Below are positions 14,301-47,420 of a stretch of 64,000 bases of DNA, piece after piece. Positions within the stretch are counted from its first letter, which is position 1, and every line of letters begins with the position of its first letter. A program made the translations under genes and the position numbers. The notes under the pieces were generated by a model, which worked only from the letters and a program-made list of their open reading frames with translations, did not search any database and was not told where the DNA came from. The DNA comes from Glandiceps talaboti (taxonomy: Eukaryota; Hemichordata; Enteropneusta; Spengelidae): the NCBI RefSeq assembly GCF_964340395.1, contig NC_135560.1, positions 16,598,598 through 16,662,597 of the forward strand. The letters are read 5' to 3'.

Positions 14301-17300
14301 AGAGTTCACTTGAGGAAATATGAATTAATTATAGTTATAAGATTTATAAAGATGTTTTCCCCAATTGAACCCTGATGATATGCTAATGATCATAATTCAA
14401 TATGATGGATGAAATTTGGGATGTGTCAAAACTTACAAGATTGCAACGGAGCACTGTATGTTTGTCAACACACAGAAAGAATTTCATTTGCAAATGGCAA
14501 CTTATTGGATGATCATGGAATGATTAGTTTCATCAGATGCTGGTATTTAGTGTGTGTGTCAAGTTACAAAAACATTTCACCCACACATGTATAGTAGGTA
14601 ACCACTGAACTTTGATTGAATTAGTTTCCTTCTTCCCTTGTAGGTAGCACCAGATGATGGTATATATTGGTCAGTGAATTTCAACAGATTTCATCAACAT
14701 ATTCGAGATCAAATCATTATAGATACAGTATCTAGAAGAGTTGATAAAGTAGGTATACCCCAAGTTCATTACCCAGTCTTTTCAGTTGTATTGTAAGCAT
14801 ATCAAAGTTACCTACACCTTGAAAAAACAAAAGATTGTATAGTTTGGCCACTTGGGGTGCTGTTTGTCTGGAAGCAGAGCGGCAATGAGGGCCATATTTT
14901 ATCACTAGTAATAGTCTTGGTTATCTAGACTCATGTATCTGGTTAAAAACAGAACTGCCCTATATAAACAGGATTATGGCTAATCTATGCAAATACGGGA
15001 AATTCAAACTGCTGTACAGAGCACTAGCTTCTGGGTTGTGTTTTTCAGCATTTGTTTCTGTGCTCCGAGAAACACACAGGTCATGAATCATGTACAAATT
15101 GTTTGTGAATTTCATAGGATGGTAACTTGATACACAAATTAATTGAAAATCAATCTGTTTGTTTCATAGAATGAAAAAAACTTTCAAAATGAGACAAATC
15201 CCCCTGCAAACAGCTGTTTAGATTGTGTGTTACTAAGTATTCAAATATGCGGCATTTGCATGTGAACAACCCAGATAGGGAATGTTTATATTCTGTGATT
15301 ACTTGCCAGTGAGTCATCACAAGTTCTCCATCTCCAAACAATACAGTCAGTCATATGCAAAATAGGGTCCCAGACACGGGCTGCCCCTAGAGAGTCTGGG
15401 GAGATAGGACATAAAAAGTAAGCTACTACTATAGGTTAGGACACATAAATCATGTGAGTAAGGCCATAGATTGAGTTTGTAAAATGATATTATTTAAAAT
15501 TAATAGGTATCTGTTGCTTTAGACTGTCAAACATATGGCACAGGAACTTGAATTGCCTGGGATTACACTCGATGTCCCATTCATTCTTAGCAGTTTTCGT
15601 TACCATGATACAAAAGAATAGGTCAAAAATTTTGTTTGCTATTTCTTGAGACTCTCTCTGGGGGGTGATAGCGGTAAGTGAGAGCCCCAACAATAAGAGT
15701 CTGGGTAACTGAGGCTACACTCTTACAATGGTTTCTGTGCAAAACTTTGATGTTACAGATTGGTGCTGAAGTAGTACGGACTATGCTCCGTGTTAGTGAA
15801 CTTACAACAGATCCACAAGCTATGATGACAACTCCCATGTCAAGCTATGAAGTCTTTCAAGCCATGCCACAAGAACTAAATCTACCAAAACAAACCTTGG
15901 ACCAGTATCTAAAATTGCTAGCTGATGACCAGGTATAGAGTACAGAACAAAACTTGGGTTCAACTTTTAATCTAAATTTTTACATTAAAAATTTTTTTTT
16001 CCAATTACAGTCTTGTATAGTGGTGTTTCTTGATCCACCGTAAATATAAATGTCAATAACCTAAGCAAGAGGAGAAGCACTACTCTGGCAATCAAGGTCT
16101 CAGTTAACTGAGTAAGATAGACACAAACTAATACTATCGTTGTTCATTGTGGTAGGATTACTCAAGTGAGTGATAATTCAATCACCTGTGATCAAGATAG
16201 TGTAAACATTGGAAGTCCCCAAAGTTTACACTACAAGATAACAGTGTGAGTACGAACATCTATCTTAGTAAACCGAGACCTCGGTTGCCAGGGTAGTAAT
16301 TGTTGTGGTTTGATTGTAGATTTGTTTTAACTTATATAGTTGAAACAGTATTTGTGCCAAAATAAGTAAGCGTTATTCTGAATAATTGTAGTTAATATTT
16401 CAAATTAAAAGTAACATTAATAAAGTAATGTGGCTATAAGTACACTCTAGTGAACAATTATTTACCTGCCTAAATAAAGTGAAGAAAAAATTGTGAAAAA
16501 TTTTCTTTCCGCTAAAATGTTTGTGCACCTGAAATAAATATATTCACAGTGTAGTGAGGCATGTGTAAAGTTAGATTCAAACTGGATTAATTGATATCAA
16601 GGCACTTACCATATTTACTGGTTGATTGGATTCATATGTAACATTTGACCCCCCCCCCCCCCCCCCCCCCCTTGACTACTAAAATTCCACTTTTTACTCC
16701 TTTTTTCCCGTTACAGATGGAATTTATTACGAAAACTGGTGAAAGTGGTGGTGGCATGTATGCTATGAGTATCCTTTATGAATTCAATTCTTTCAGTTGG
16801 ATTTATATTGAAATTCCTGAATGATATTCAGTATGCAACTTAAATACATTATTTCTGTTTACTCCCACTCATATACACGCAATGTATCAGCCGTGTACCT
16901 ACAGCAATATATACAGTCATGTACACAGGTACTGTCATGTGTAGAAAAGACAGACACTGTGACATGCCTGTACACACATCAATGTATCAGTAGTATGCCT
17001 ACAGCAATGTATACAGTGATGTAGCCACACTTCTGTTGACAGGGCTGTGGTTACAGCACTGTTACAAACCTGTGCTGTCCTTGTAGACACAGACCTGTAC
17101 CATGGGCATGTTACAGGGTCTGCACAACACCAGTTACAGGGGCGAAATTTTGTTTGGGTGTGTAGTGATAGTGACACATTGCATTTGTCAACAAAGAATA
17201 ACCACTTTATTTTGGAAACACGTCATGGATGCCCAGTTGTTTCAAATGTTTGGGTGTATGGAATAAGTATGTAAACAGCACCATTTCCCCTTAACACACT

Positions 17301-20300
17301 TTCAGACATATTCAAAGTGATCAAGGTACTTTGCACAGCACATATAGAATCTGTTGTACAAGAGAGATTTGGTTCCAAGTGCTGTAGAATCTTTAGATTA
17401 CTGTTACTCAAGAAACACCTTGAACAGAAACAGGTGAGTGACATCCTTCACTATTATTATTATTATTATTTTTATGCCAAGGAAAAGATGAGTGACTTAA
17501 GGGGCCTTGTCCTTATGAATAAAAAGGTGAGTAGTGACTAAATCCTTAGCTCATCAACATTTTCCAATTGAGTGAAGGAAAACACAACAGATAAGAAACA
17601 GGCTTCCCACAGACCACTCAATACAAATATAAACAACATCATCCGACCCCTACTGATACACAGACACACACACATCATCCTTGGAACAAACAAGCATCAC
17701 ATTGCAGGCTCAGATTTTGACACAAGTGTATTGATTCAAAGAGACAAGTGATATGTGTGTGTACATACAGTGCCTTCTTGTCAGGCAGGCGTGTGATGTT
17801 GTTTATATTTTTAATGAGTGATCTGTGGGGAGCCTGTTTCTTATCTATCTAAATCTTTCTTAGGAAACATAAAATGTGTATGATACGCACAGTCCTTTGG
17901 CAATCCCTGATGTTTTAGCTGTATTGGGAAATGATAGCACTGAATGTGTTCAAGCTTAATTTTTGAAAAGAAAATGGAGAAAATAATGTGATTCTGAAAT
18001 TTAGTTCTGGATGCCAACATGGTATTGAATCATCTCTAACCCTAGCTGGTCAATGACCCTAGCTGGTCAATGACTCAATCATGAACCAAAAGGTTTACAT
18101 GCAAATGAGTAAAACCCCAACTATTATAATGATGTAAACAGTATATAAATAGTATCCTGATGTGTACCATATTTGGACATTACATAACTGCCCCCAATAT
18201 TAAAACACTAACATATTATGGTTAGAATTGTGTGTTACTGTGTGGGTGGCTGTGGTTGAATTTCAAATTTCATCTCATACATCTCAGGACTTCATTGAGC
18301 TAGACTGAAAGAGAGATCGATGAAGGATGGCACTAGACGTGAATTTTGTTATACATATTCAATCACTGTGACTGCATAGGTGTACATTGTCTACATTGTC
18401 AACTACTGAACTAGTGCTATATCATAATATATGCATGCAAAAGTAGTCATTTTTGCCCAGGAGTGTTTGAGCCAAAAGATTGCATATAGTATGCAAATTG
18501 CAAGCAGTCACACACAAAACATTAGGCAATTGTTTTTACAATAGTTAGAAGAGTCTATGGTTGGTCTTCATACAGTTGCAAACAATGATCAATCAAAGGC
18601 ATGAACACCTTCAAATCATTGAATGGCACCATTGTGAATAATTGGAATAAGTAGACTGTAACAACATGTAAGAAAATCAAAGCATTCGGATGGAAGAGTG
18701 TGTATGGGTAATTGTCCATTGTAGTACACCCCTAACGATGCTGACCAGACATCAACGATTATTTAGGATTCACTTTCAAGGATTTTTTTGACTGTGAGAA
18801 GAAATTTTCATTACTAAATAAAATGATAAATTGATGTTATCATCATAACACTTTCTATTCAATGAATGTAATGGTTGTAAGTCAGATTGTAACATCTTTA
18901 TCAATAGGTTGAAGAATTTGCAATGATCCCAGCGAAGGAAGCTAAAGAGCTGCTGTACAGAATGTTTTCAGAGCACTTTGTGGCATTACAAGAGATCCCA
19001 AGGACTCCAGACCATGCACCATCAAGAACCTTCTATTTGTTTTCTGTCAATCTGAATGAAGTTAGCCGAATGTTACTGGAGAGATGTTACAAAGCACAAA
19101 CTAATGTCATCTTTAGACGAGAACGTGAAAATAATGAAAACAAGTAAGATGCTAACTATGTTACTACCAGAGAGTGTGGTATGGTACAAATTTTTTGAAG
19201 AAAACCCAAAATGAAAATGAAAGGTTCACAATTGATAAAAAGTATACAATTTGCATACTCCAACTGATAGACCACTGGGATTCAATCCTGAGGTCTCACA
19301 TGAGTGTTACTAGCAGTGTCTTATCAGTGGAGCCATAAGATTTACTTATTTATTTTCTGCAAGTTTGTGAGACAACTCTTTTTTTCACAACTAATCGTAA
19401 TTTGAACTTGGCCTTTAAGATGAGAACATAAAGTAATAAATAGAAATAAATAGCTAACCATTTGCATATTTGAAATGAAAGATGAAGGTAGCATATTTTG
19501 AACAAGTTTCAAGTCTCCATCAATATGACATCATATCTCCACGTGCATGTCACTTTTTGTGATCATGTGAAATTTCCGTAGCTGGAAAATAGGTATTTTT
19601 GTTTTAAAAAATGTAAATGAGTTTGGGGATTTTTGTGTCTTCCATGGAGAATATTTTTTGTGTACATTGTACACCAAATTAAAGAGCATGTGACATGGCT
19701 TAAATTTCCATTGTAGCAATTTTGTCATATGTCAGAATAAATGTTTACATTAATAGCTTGAGACTTACCTAGGCCAAAACAGGAAAGTGCGCAATTCACC
19801 ATACTTTACCTTGTTTCCATTGATTTAGGAGAGTACTAGAGAAATCACAGAGAGTTGAGGCAATTGCTGCTTCATTGCAAAACAATGGTGCCGCCAATGC
19901 CGACCAAGCAGCTGAGATTGAAGAGATGATTACACCACCAGAAAGAACTCAGCTCAATAAACTCAAAAAGACATTTGCCAAGTATGTATAATACCTCACC
20001 TCAGTACAACATTATGACAGAAACACATGACACATTAATACAAGTGTGGCAATGCACATGCTAGTAATGCCCTCTGTGTCCTAATAATTTCATGAGTGTA
20101 GTGAATGAAGTGCAGTAGAAAACACTACAAGTATGATTTTTTATTCCAAATGACATTTGTAAAATATTAAATTTACCTGTAAGAAAGTTTTCAGCTAAAT
20201 ACAAGAAGAATGATGCCATCTTTCAATCTATGAAATACTTTCACAACTGTTGCCCTTTTTTTGTCTTTCAGATTGGAACATAGTGAGCTTCAGTTGGACC

Positions 20301-20344
20301 AGACTATTTTCATTCTAAACAGTTTTATCCACATAGTTCTTTGA
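11377..20344 (+). CDS. POLR3C: RNA polymerase III subunit RPC3 (12 coding exons)
   Basis: RPC3 is part of the Pol III RPC3-RPC6-RPC7 subcomplex needed for promoter opening and initiation in the nucleus. Exons: 11377-11523, 12015-12136, 12825-12958, 13594-13782, 13981-14087, 14644-14748, 15759-15932, 16717-16768, 17306-17433, 18908-19143, 19829-19981, 20272-20344. All introns are GT-AG and all phases join to 539 aa (human about 534). The protein is collinear with human RPC3. Family strings in the winged-helix repeats include KRGMVEYQA, RYPRYIY, TLYGDAGELIVEE, DDGIYWSVN and ESVVQERFGS. A basic stretch (KRRR, about 205-208, with KKMR shortly after) suits nuclear import. PAKEAKELLYRM and TPDHAPSRTFYL lie in the C-terminal half, and a coiled-coil segment closes the protein. 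The ATG at 11377 has a good context and aligns with the human N-terminus. No frame damage is seen. Confidence 0.96.
12636..12700 (-). repeat. tRNA-like relic or SINE head, POLR3C intron 2
   Basis: On the minus strand a TATAGTGGTCAAAGC stretch resembles a Pol III A box / D-arm. TTCAAATTCC, about 30 nt further, resembles a B box / T-arm (GGTTCAAATCC). The acceptor stem is not convincing, so this is a decayed tRNA-derived repeat and not a functional tRNA. Confidence 0.4.
16081..16295. mobile_element. Foldback/MITE, about 211 bp, POLR3C intron 7
   Basis: Imperfect terminal inverted repeats of about 36-40 bp lie at 16083-16122 and 16258-16293. The left arm starts CTCTGGCAATCAAGGTCTC and the right arm, reversed, CCCTGGCAACCGAGGTCTC, with a 4-bp indel further in. 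TA dinucleotides flank both ends, suggesting a TA target duplication as in Tc1/mariner-type MITEs. The inside is also partly self-complementary (AGTGTAAAC and its complement). Confidence 0.65.
16649..16671 (+). repeat. 23-nt poly-C run upstream of POLR3C exon 8
   Basis: An uninterrupted C run that ends 45 nt before the exon 8 acceptor. It could act as an extended pyrimidine tract or PCBP site, or be a neutral homopolymer. Confidence 0.9.
16881..17024. repeat. Direct duplication with 100-bp period, intron 8
   Basis: AATGTATCAG is followed by CCTACAGCAATATATACAGT-type sequence at 16881, and again 100 bp later at 16981 (CCTACAGCAATGTATACAGT), about 44 bp similar per copy. Confidence 0.6.
17589..17846. 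mobile_element. Foldback element with 53-bp inverted ends, POLR3C intron 9
   Basis: The arms 17589-17641 and 17794-17846 are complementary with about 4 mismatches in 53. The outer end is AGATAAGAAACAGGC. The internal 150 bp has no coding sequence. The architecture fits a non-autonomous foldback element; no clear target duplication was found, so the superfamily is unassigned. Confidence 0.7.
19262..19335 (-). repeat. tRNA-like relic or SINE head, POLR3C intron 10
   Basis: Read on the minus strand, TGGCTCCACTGATAAGACAC resembles a tRNA D-arm / A box (TGGCTCAGTGGTAAGACAC type). GGATTGAATCCC, about 40 nt later, resembles a B box. The acceptor stem is not preserved. It is probably a tRNA-derived SINE fragment. 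Confidence 0.45.
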
Positions 20345-20633
20345 TTTGAAATTCCCAGTCAACTTTTGTACATATTAAACTGAACATTGAATAGTAAAAT
20401 GCCTTGAGAACATCATATAATTGACTATAATCATATTGTGTGAATGTATGTGCACATACGTCCACCAGTTACTGGGATCACCACTTGAGGACGCTTGGTA
20501 ATTGATAATTAATAAGGTAGCCATAGTAAAGCCACAGAACAGTTAATATTAACATTAATTTAGAAAAAACAACACCAGCTTTTCAAATCGTTACTTTACT
20601 ACATGACATCTTGTAGACAAAAGATATTTTTAA

Positions 20634-20639
20634 AATAAA
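20634..20639 (+). terminator. Candidate POLR3C poly(A) signal
   Basis: AATAAA 290 nt after the POLR3C stop codon, the first canonical hexamer seen downstream of that stop. Confidence 0.4.
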
Positions 20640-21304
20640 ATGAAAAGTGAACACTAAAGAAAAAAATTAATATTTGTAAAGAAATAGAAAGGCCTTTTTG
20701 GTGTGAATGCTAAATGTGAAACAGTGGAGGGATTAAATTGAACTCAGGGTCCACCTTCTTTGTATTTTAATCCCTGAACTCTTTCATGTACTAAAACGAC
20801 ACGATTGAAACAAAATGATAAGGATACTTAGGTCTTGAAGAAAAGTAAATTATAATGACCTTTATGCTTGCGACGATGGCTTGAAGGGTGAGCGTGACTG
20901 TAGGAAGAGGGAGTACATGTAAGAGCCCCATTCACACCTAATACACATTACAGAATCAAGCCATTAGCTGAGGAAGTGGGTTTCTTATCTTTCTTATCAC
21001 TGAATAATGTTTGTTGGCAATATTTACAAATGTGATAAAGCACTATTACATAACACATCAGGCAAAGCTAAGCTCAATATCTAAGTGTGAAGCCCCTAAT
21101 GTCATATCAGTTGTTATCAGTTTTACTGACCCATTATCAGTGACATTGCAAATAGCTTTAGAGATGCAAACAATTTTTTATGACACCCGACTTGCTGGCT
21201 CACCAAGTTGGGAAAGTTGCACTTGAACTGCTAATGCAAAGAATCCGTCATGAATAGGCGTTTCAAGTCTTCTTTAGTGGTCTGAGGACAGTAATGGAGG
21301 TAAA

Positions 21305-21506
21305 ACCATAGACAATAGAGAGGGACCCTCTCTATTGTCTATGGTAAAACAACTAGTTTTACAATAGACAATTAACACATTACTTCGCAATGTGTTAATT
21401 GGGAAAATTAGAATGCATTTGTTCTAGGATTAGCAATCTGCTAATTAATGAATAGTTGGAAAACTCTGATAAGACCATGCATAGACCCTCCACCAGCGGG
21501 TCTATG
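21305..21506. repeat. Cluster of four successive hairpins
   Basis: Arms: 21305-21324 with 21326-21345 (20 bp, perfect, 1-nt spacer); 21369-21381 with 21389-21401 (13 bp, perfect, 7-nt loop); a 7-bp hairpin (ATTAGCA/TGCTAAT) near 21429-21446; 21480-21488 with 21498-21506 (9 bp, perfect). The first and last share the CATAGAC word. It may be one compound foldback element. Confidence 0.8.
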
Positions 21507-21649
21507 GACAATGGTAACAGTAGAAAATAGTGGGGGGGGGGGGGGGGGAAACAACAATAATAACAACTTTATTTGAAATGTAGAGAAAATAATATTAGAA
21601 ATCCGGAAAATCGCGAGAAGAAAATTGATTATTTGTCCTTTACCCTATG

Positions 21650-21651
<2 letters not shown>

Positions 21652-21712
<61 letters not shown>

Positions 21713-21715
21713 CGT
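21652..21715. repeat. (TG)n tract passing into (CG)n
   Basis: Alternating purine-pyrimidine dinucleotides for about 60 bp, first TG and then CGCGCG, a typical Z-DNA-prone sequence. A 17-G homopolymer lies about 100 bp before it. Confidence 0.9.
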
Positions 21716-22936
21716 GTCTGTGTATGTAAAATGTAATATACAAAATAATGTTACATGAATGCATGAAAATCAATGAATCAGTCATCCACAGTATCGCTAA
21801 TCTTTCTGTATTTGTATGAATACATATTAATATATGCCTTTATTCCAGATAAAAATAATAATACAAGTCAGTGAAGAGATCGTGAATAGTAAAGTGTGTT
21901 GTCTGCCAACTAATCTGGTTTGACTACATCAATACAAGTTAATGGTAATCAGACTACAAATTTAATCTAGGCATTTTCACCATTCTGTTCCAATAACTGG
22001 CACTTGGATGACAGAGAGTGGCTGCTAAGTAAAGAGAATCAAGTATTATTTTGAAGTGTATTTTCCACAGGGTTTCATTCTGGCAAACCAGAGTTGGTAT
22101 TTCTTCCTTGATACTGCCAAATATCTTAACGGGCGCGTCATGGACGGTGACGTAAAGGAGGCTGTCGTTTACGACGATGTAGGGTTTGTTCTGGCAAATT
22201 TCTCAAATTTTCTTGGATTTATGGGCCCACTTTGGTCGTTGTACTGTAGTGCAAACGGTAAGGTATTTGACAACAATAAAGGGGGGTATCAGGTCGTCCA
22301 AACCGATATAGATTACTATTTCTGATGGAAAATATTAATTCGGATATTCAAATATTCTTTGTACTACAGCAAACGGCATCGTCCATATTTAAGTTCCTCA
22401 AATTCCCTCTAACCTATATCTAGTAAAAGGGTACAAACTGGGTTTTTAAGGTATGGTTAATGCTATAAGTAGTCTGTAAGGTACGCCGTGACGGGGCGCC
22501 CTCAACCATCGGCCAACCCCTAACACGTATCTTATAGTCTATGCTATAAGGTACTCACAACATTGTACTTACGGGAGCACACTTTACTACCACATCACAA
22601 GTCAAACGTAGTATCAAGATATAATTTCATAATTTATAAACGATCCGATGACGTAATATATCATACGTCTCAAATATGTTCAGGAAATCCTTCCTATGCA
22701 ATCAACTGTTCTAACAATGTCAGAAGACAATCATAATGTTATTGAAAACATGCATCAATATTAAAACTATAGTTTCATCGAGGTTGTTATTTAAGAATTT
22801 CCAGTAAAAAAAACTTATAAACATTAAACTCAGTTTTCGATAAGGACCAACAACTTTTGCTACGTTTTGGTCGTTTAAATATGACCAACCAACAGGCAAT
22901 TTCACACACTACTATATCAAAATACAGAACTGAGTT

Positions 22937-22947
22937 TGCGCAGGCGC
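22937..22947 (+). promoter_or_regulatory. NRF1-type site upstream of the carotenoid oxygenase
   Basis: TGCGCAGGCGC matches the palindromic NRF1 pattern TGCGCANGCGC. It lies 300 bp before the oxygenase ATG in locally CpG-rich sequence. No TATA box is obvious. Confidence 0.4.
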
Positions 22948-23246
22948 GAGAAATCAATGTCTATGAAAACAAACGATCTTCACGGTACGCCACAGACTTG
23001 CTGTTACATGTAGCCTGACTATTGTAGTCAAACGTTGATTGCATATTAGCCAGTATTATAGTAAAAGGATAAACTGCATATGAGAAAGGGACTGTGCTAA
23101 AACATTATCTTGCTATTGTTGACACTCCGAGGCTCCGCCCCCTTACTAGTTACTCATGAATACCGCCTAATGCAAGTCGCATCCACTCTTCGTGAGATGC
23201 TCTACGTGCAGACTTCGTTCGATCTACACCAACTTGCAAGTATAGG

Positions 23247-44118
<20,872 letters not shown>

Positions 44119-44874
44119 ACTCAGTGGATTACGAACGTATATATGTACTGAACTAGAAGACATTGACAAATATCAACAATTCCTGGTCATCTCTTTATTT
44201 ACAGTCATATATACATGATAATGTTTGAAAAGAAAATTCCCTCAGCATTAGAAATTCACCACTATTATAACCCAGCGTATCATATACCTATGTCCATATC
44301 AATCACTCCTTGTGATGTTTAACACGAAATATCACTGCTGATATGGGACGCTAAACGTCATGAAATTCACGTTAAACGTTAAACGCTGGACTTAAATGGT
44401 ATTTAATACTATCAGCAGTGTTCGTGTCATATTGAAAATACCAATATTTAGAAAAATCATAAACAAAATTACAGTATTATATGATGTAGCCCCGAACGAA
44501 AATGTTTCCTTAGATGTTGATAGAATACTAGGTTTCCGTATTTGTCTCCACATTTACTACAACAGTGATATACACATTGTTGAAGTTACACTAAAACTTA
44601 ATATCAGCAATAAACACCAGCAGGGTACACACACCTTAGTAGTCGCCTTGTTTGGAAAATACTAATCTTATATGTATTTTTGAATGATATGGCTGCTGCT
44701 TTAAATATGTGCATTCTATCATACAGTAGATATAACTTACAGGTAGATTTGTATTTACATGGCCTCATTCAAACACAAAATTGTTGAACTTATATCTCTA
44801 AAAATTAAAGATAGCAAGACTTAGTAAAGGAAAAGCAGAAAACTCCTTGTATAAATGTTGTCGATATTCAGGCA

Positions 44875-44880
44875 AATAAA
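44875..44880 (+). terminator. Candidate poly(A) signal of the carotenoid oxygenase
   Basis: AATAAA 757 nt after the stop at 44116-44118. There is no transcript evidence. Confidence 0.35.
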
Positions 44881-45359
44881 ATGCATAGACGGCTTACGAG
44901 TATCCAACTAAGACAGATACTAACATCTCCCAAGTATTTTAAAGGTTCAAGTATTTATGTACTCTTCGGGTTTTTAAGGTGTATATTATGAACACAACAC
45001 GTCGTTTTGTCTGAAATCTCCCAAGACAATATTCAGAAAGACAACATGTTATAAGTTTGGCCGGCGGGAGCATTTCCCAATGCTGCACAGCAAAAGTTGG
45101 TTTTTATTCCTGTCAAAATATTTTGTTAACTTTATTTCAGATCACATAATTTTTTTGACCGTGTCATGTACCACTGATTTTAGCATTATTTTTGCCCCAT
45201 GTGGGTGCCCTCTAGTGATACCTTTGGGAAATGATTGCAAGGATGCTATAGTGTGTTCTGCTCATCACACAAAGGTGCGAGTTTTTTCGATTTGTGGGCT
45301 CTAGCACAGCACTAGTTACTTCTTTTGAGAAATTCCTGTCTTTTAGTATACTATAAAAT

Positions 45360-47420
45360 TATAGTAAATAATAATAAACTTTATTGTAGCCTTATCTATA
45401 ATTTCAGATATCAGTACAATACAATACAATAAAGTAAAAAAAGAAAATGCTTGTATTGACCACACACAAAAAGAGTAATTTCACAGTGTGAAAATCAACA
45501 CAGCATATTGATTATACAGATAGTGATGTAAATGTAATTGTCGAATGTATATCACGAGGCAGCTGGTATATTTTTGTTCAAATGATATTCTCGAATTTTG
45601 AATCCTTTTTGAATAAATTTGCTTATTTCAACTAATTTATTTGTGTCTTTTATTTTGAAAATCTTTATGAGATTATCCGTGCTTGTACCAGAATATATAT
45701 TTAATTTGTTAAAGAGTTCTTTCCTTTCATTTTGATATCCTGTACAGCGTAATAAGAAATTCTCCTCGTCTTCTATTTCACCTTGTTTACATATAGGGCA
45801 TGTCCTGCTTGATAAGGTGGTGTTTGTGTATCTTCCAGTTTCTATATGTAAAATATGTGCACTAATTCTAAGTTTTGTCATTGCTGATCTGTATTGTGGG
45901 GTTTTTAATGTCTTCTAAATAGTTTTCAAAGTTCATATCCGTTTTAATTTGTCTATATGTATGTAGTTTATTTTTATGTTGTTTGTCATTGTTGTCCTTC
46001 ATTGTGTCCATTATATTTTTGTGGAGAAACAACTATAACTTAGATATTAAATAGTAGGGGGCTGAGGCCATCCCCTTGTCAAATACCTCTCTGTATTGGA
46101 AATTGGCGGGTCAGCCCATTTTTTGTCTTAACACATCCAGTTGCGTTTGAATAGATAGATTTGATTACTTTATAGAAACGTCCTGTGATGCCATTGAGTA
46201 CCAATTTGTGGAAAAGCCCTTCATGCCAAATTGAGTCAAAGGCTTTTTTCAGGTCTATAAAGCAAGCAAAAATGTATTTATCTTTACTTCGGTATTTTGT
46301 AATTAACTGGTTTAGAACAAATATGTGATCACTAGTACTGAATTTAGGTAGAAAGCCAACCTGTTCTTTAATTATAATGTCATTTTTGTCGTTAAATTCA
46401 ACAAGCCTCTGTTTCAGGACTGAAGTGAATAATTTACTCAAACAATTTAAAAGTGTGATGCCACGATAGTTACTGGGGTCTGTCTTGTCTCCTTTTTTGT
46501 AGATAGGTGTAATTATACCCATATTCCAGCATCTAGGAAAATGGCCACTTTCGAGAATTAGATTGAACAGTTTTTGAATGTGTGTAATGAGAACGTTTCT
46601 ACAGGCTGTGATCATTTCATTGGTTATGTTATCTATTCCTGGTGATGTTTTGTGCTTGAGTGTACTTATTGTTTTTTTGAATTTCAAGCTGAGAGACTGG
46701 CCTATCTAATTCTATGGAATCGGCAATATTTTCTAGCCGGTTCTTTTTACGAACATAGGTGGTATCTGAAGTAAGTTTTACCTTGTTTGAACTGAGACTT
46801 TTAAAATGCTCGAACAGTTTTTATTTCTCAACAATTTCTCCATTACATGTCTTACCCTCTTGTGGCGCTCTTAAGTTCTTAATAAGTTTCCAGTATTCAT
46901 CGGGATGTGAACCACTCAGGTTTTCTAGTTTAGACAATATTTCATTTTTAAATTCTCGTTTCTTTTTTTTCACAGCCTTCTTGTAGTTTTTCTTTTGTTC
47001 ATAACAACTATTTCTCAGCTGATGGTTTAAATGGGTCGGTGCTCAGTTTAGTGGAAAGATTGTGTATCTCCTTTTTCATAAGAAGAAAGATTTTTTGTGT
47101 ACCATGTTTGCTTTCTGGTTTTCTTTTTCTTTTTTGTTTTTTTTAAAGAAGCGTTTTTTTAGGCTTTTACCAGCTGCCTCGTGATAGATGTCTGTAACAT
47201 AATGCCAGCCTGATCAACTGACTTTTTAGAATTATCAAAATGTTCTCTCTCAAAGTTCTTAGCCAGTACTATTACCTCCTGGCTCTGTAATGCATTGTAG
47301 AAATAATATTTTGAGTTTATATCCCATATGTATGAGAAGTTGGATTGACAATAGTTATTCAAGTCATCTGCTGTAGAATTAGGTGTAACTTTATCATCTT
47401 GTAGTATGTTAGTATTATCA
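45360..47420 (-). mobile_element. Broken non-LTR retrotransposon (linker, RT, zinc knuckle)
   Basis: Read on the minus strand from about 47420: an endonuclease-RT linker (47362-47159), a segment with LSGSHPDEYWKLI, then the reverse transcriptase (46687-46079) with SPGIDNITNEMI, YKKGDKTDPSNYRGI, FIDLKKAFDSIWHEGL and FPIQRGI. A stop interrupts the normal Q-G-D-x-LSP continuation, a further stop follows LLFN, and the F/Y-x-DD catalytic block is deleted. The C-terminal zinc knuckle survives at 45881-45552 (CPICKQGEIEDEENFLLRC) with the usual His replaced by Asn. The 3' end has AATAAAG and an ATT-rich tail near 45360-45390. The N-terminal endonuclease was not found. It is inactive and related in layout to the fragment at 30196-30660. 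Confidence 0.85.

Larger units (their letters stand above)
20345..23246. other. POLR3C to BCO2-like intergenic region
   Basis: There is no supported gene. The open frame at 22056-22325 has no recognisable domain. The region contains a likely POLR3C poly(A) signal (20634-20639), a hairpin cluster (21305-21506), a 17-G run (21532-21548), a (TG)n/(CG)n tract (about 21652-21715), and CpG-rich sequence from about 22900 that leads into the oxygenase gene. Confidence 0.5.

Noticed and set aside
22056-22325. 89-aa frame upstream of the oxygenase gene
   Set aside because: It has no recognisable domain, no matching splice partner and no promoter evidence; the repeated words GF(I/V)LAN may be chance or a small duplication.
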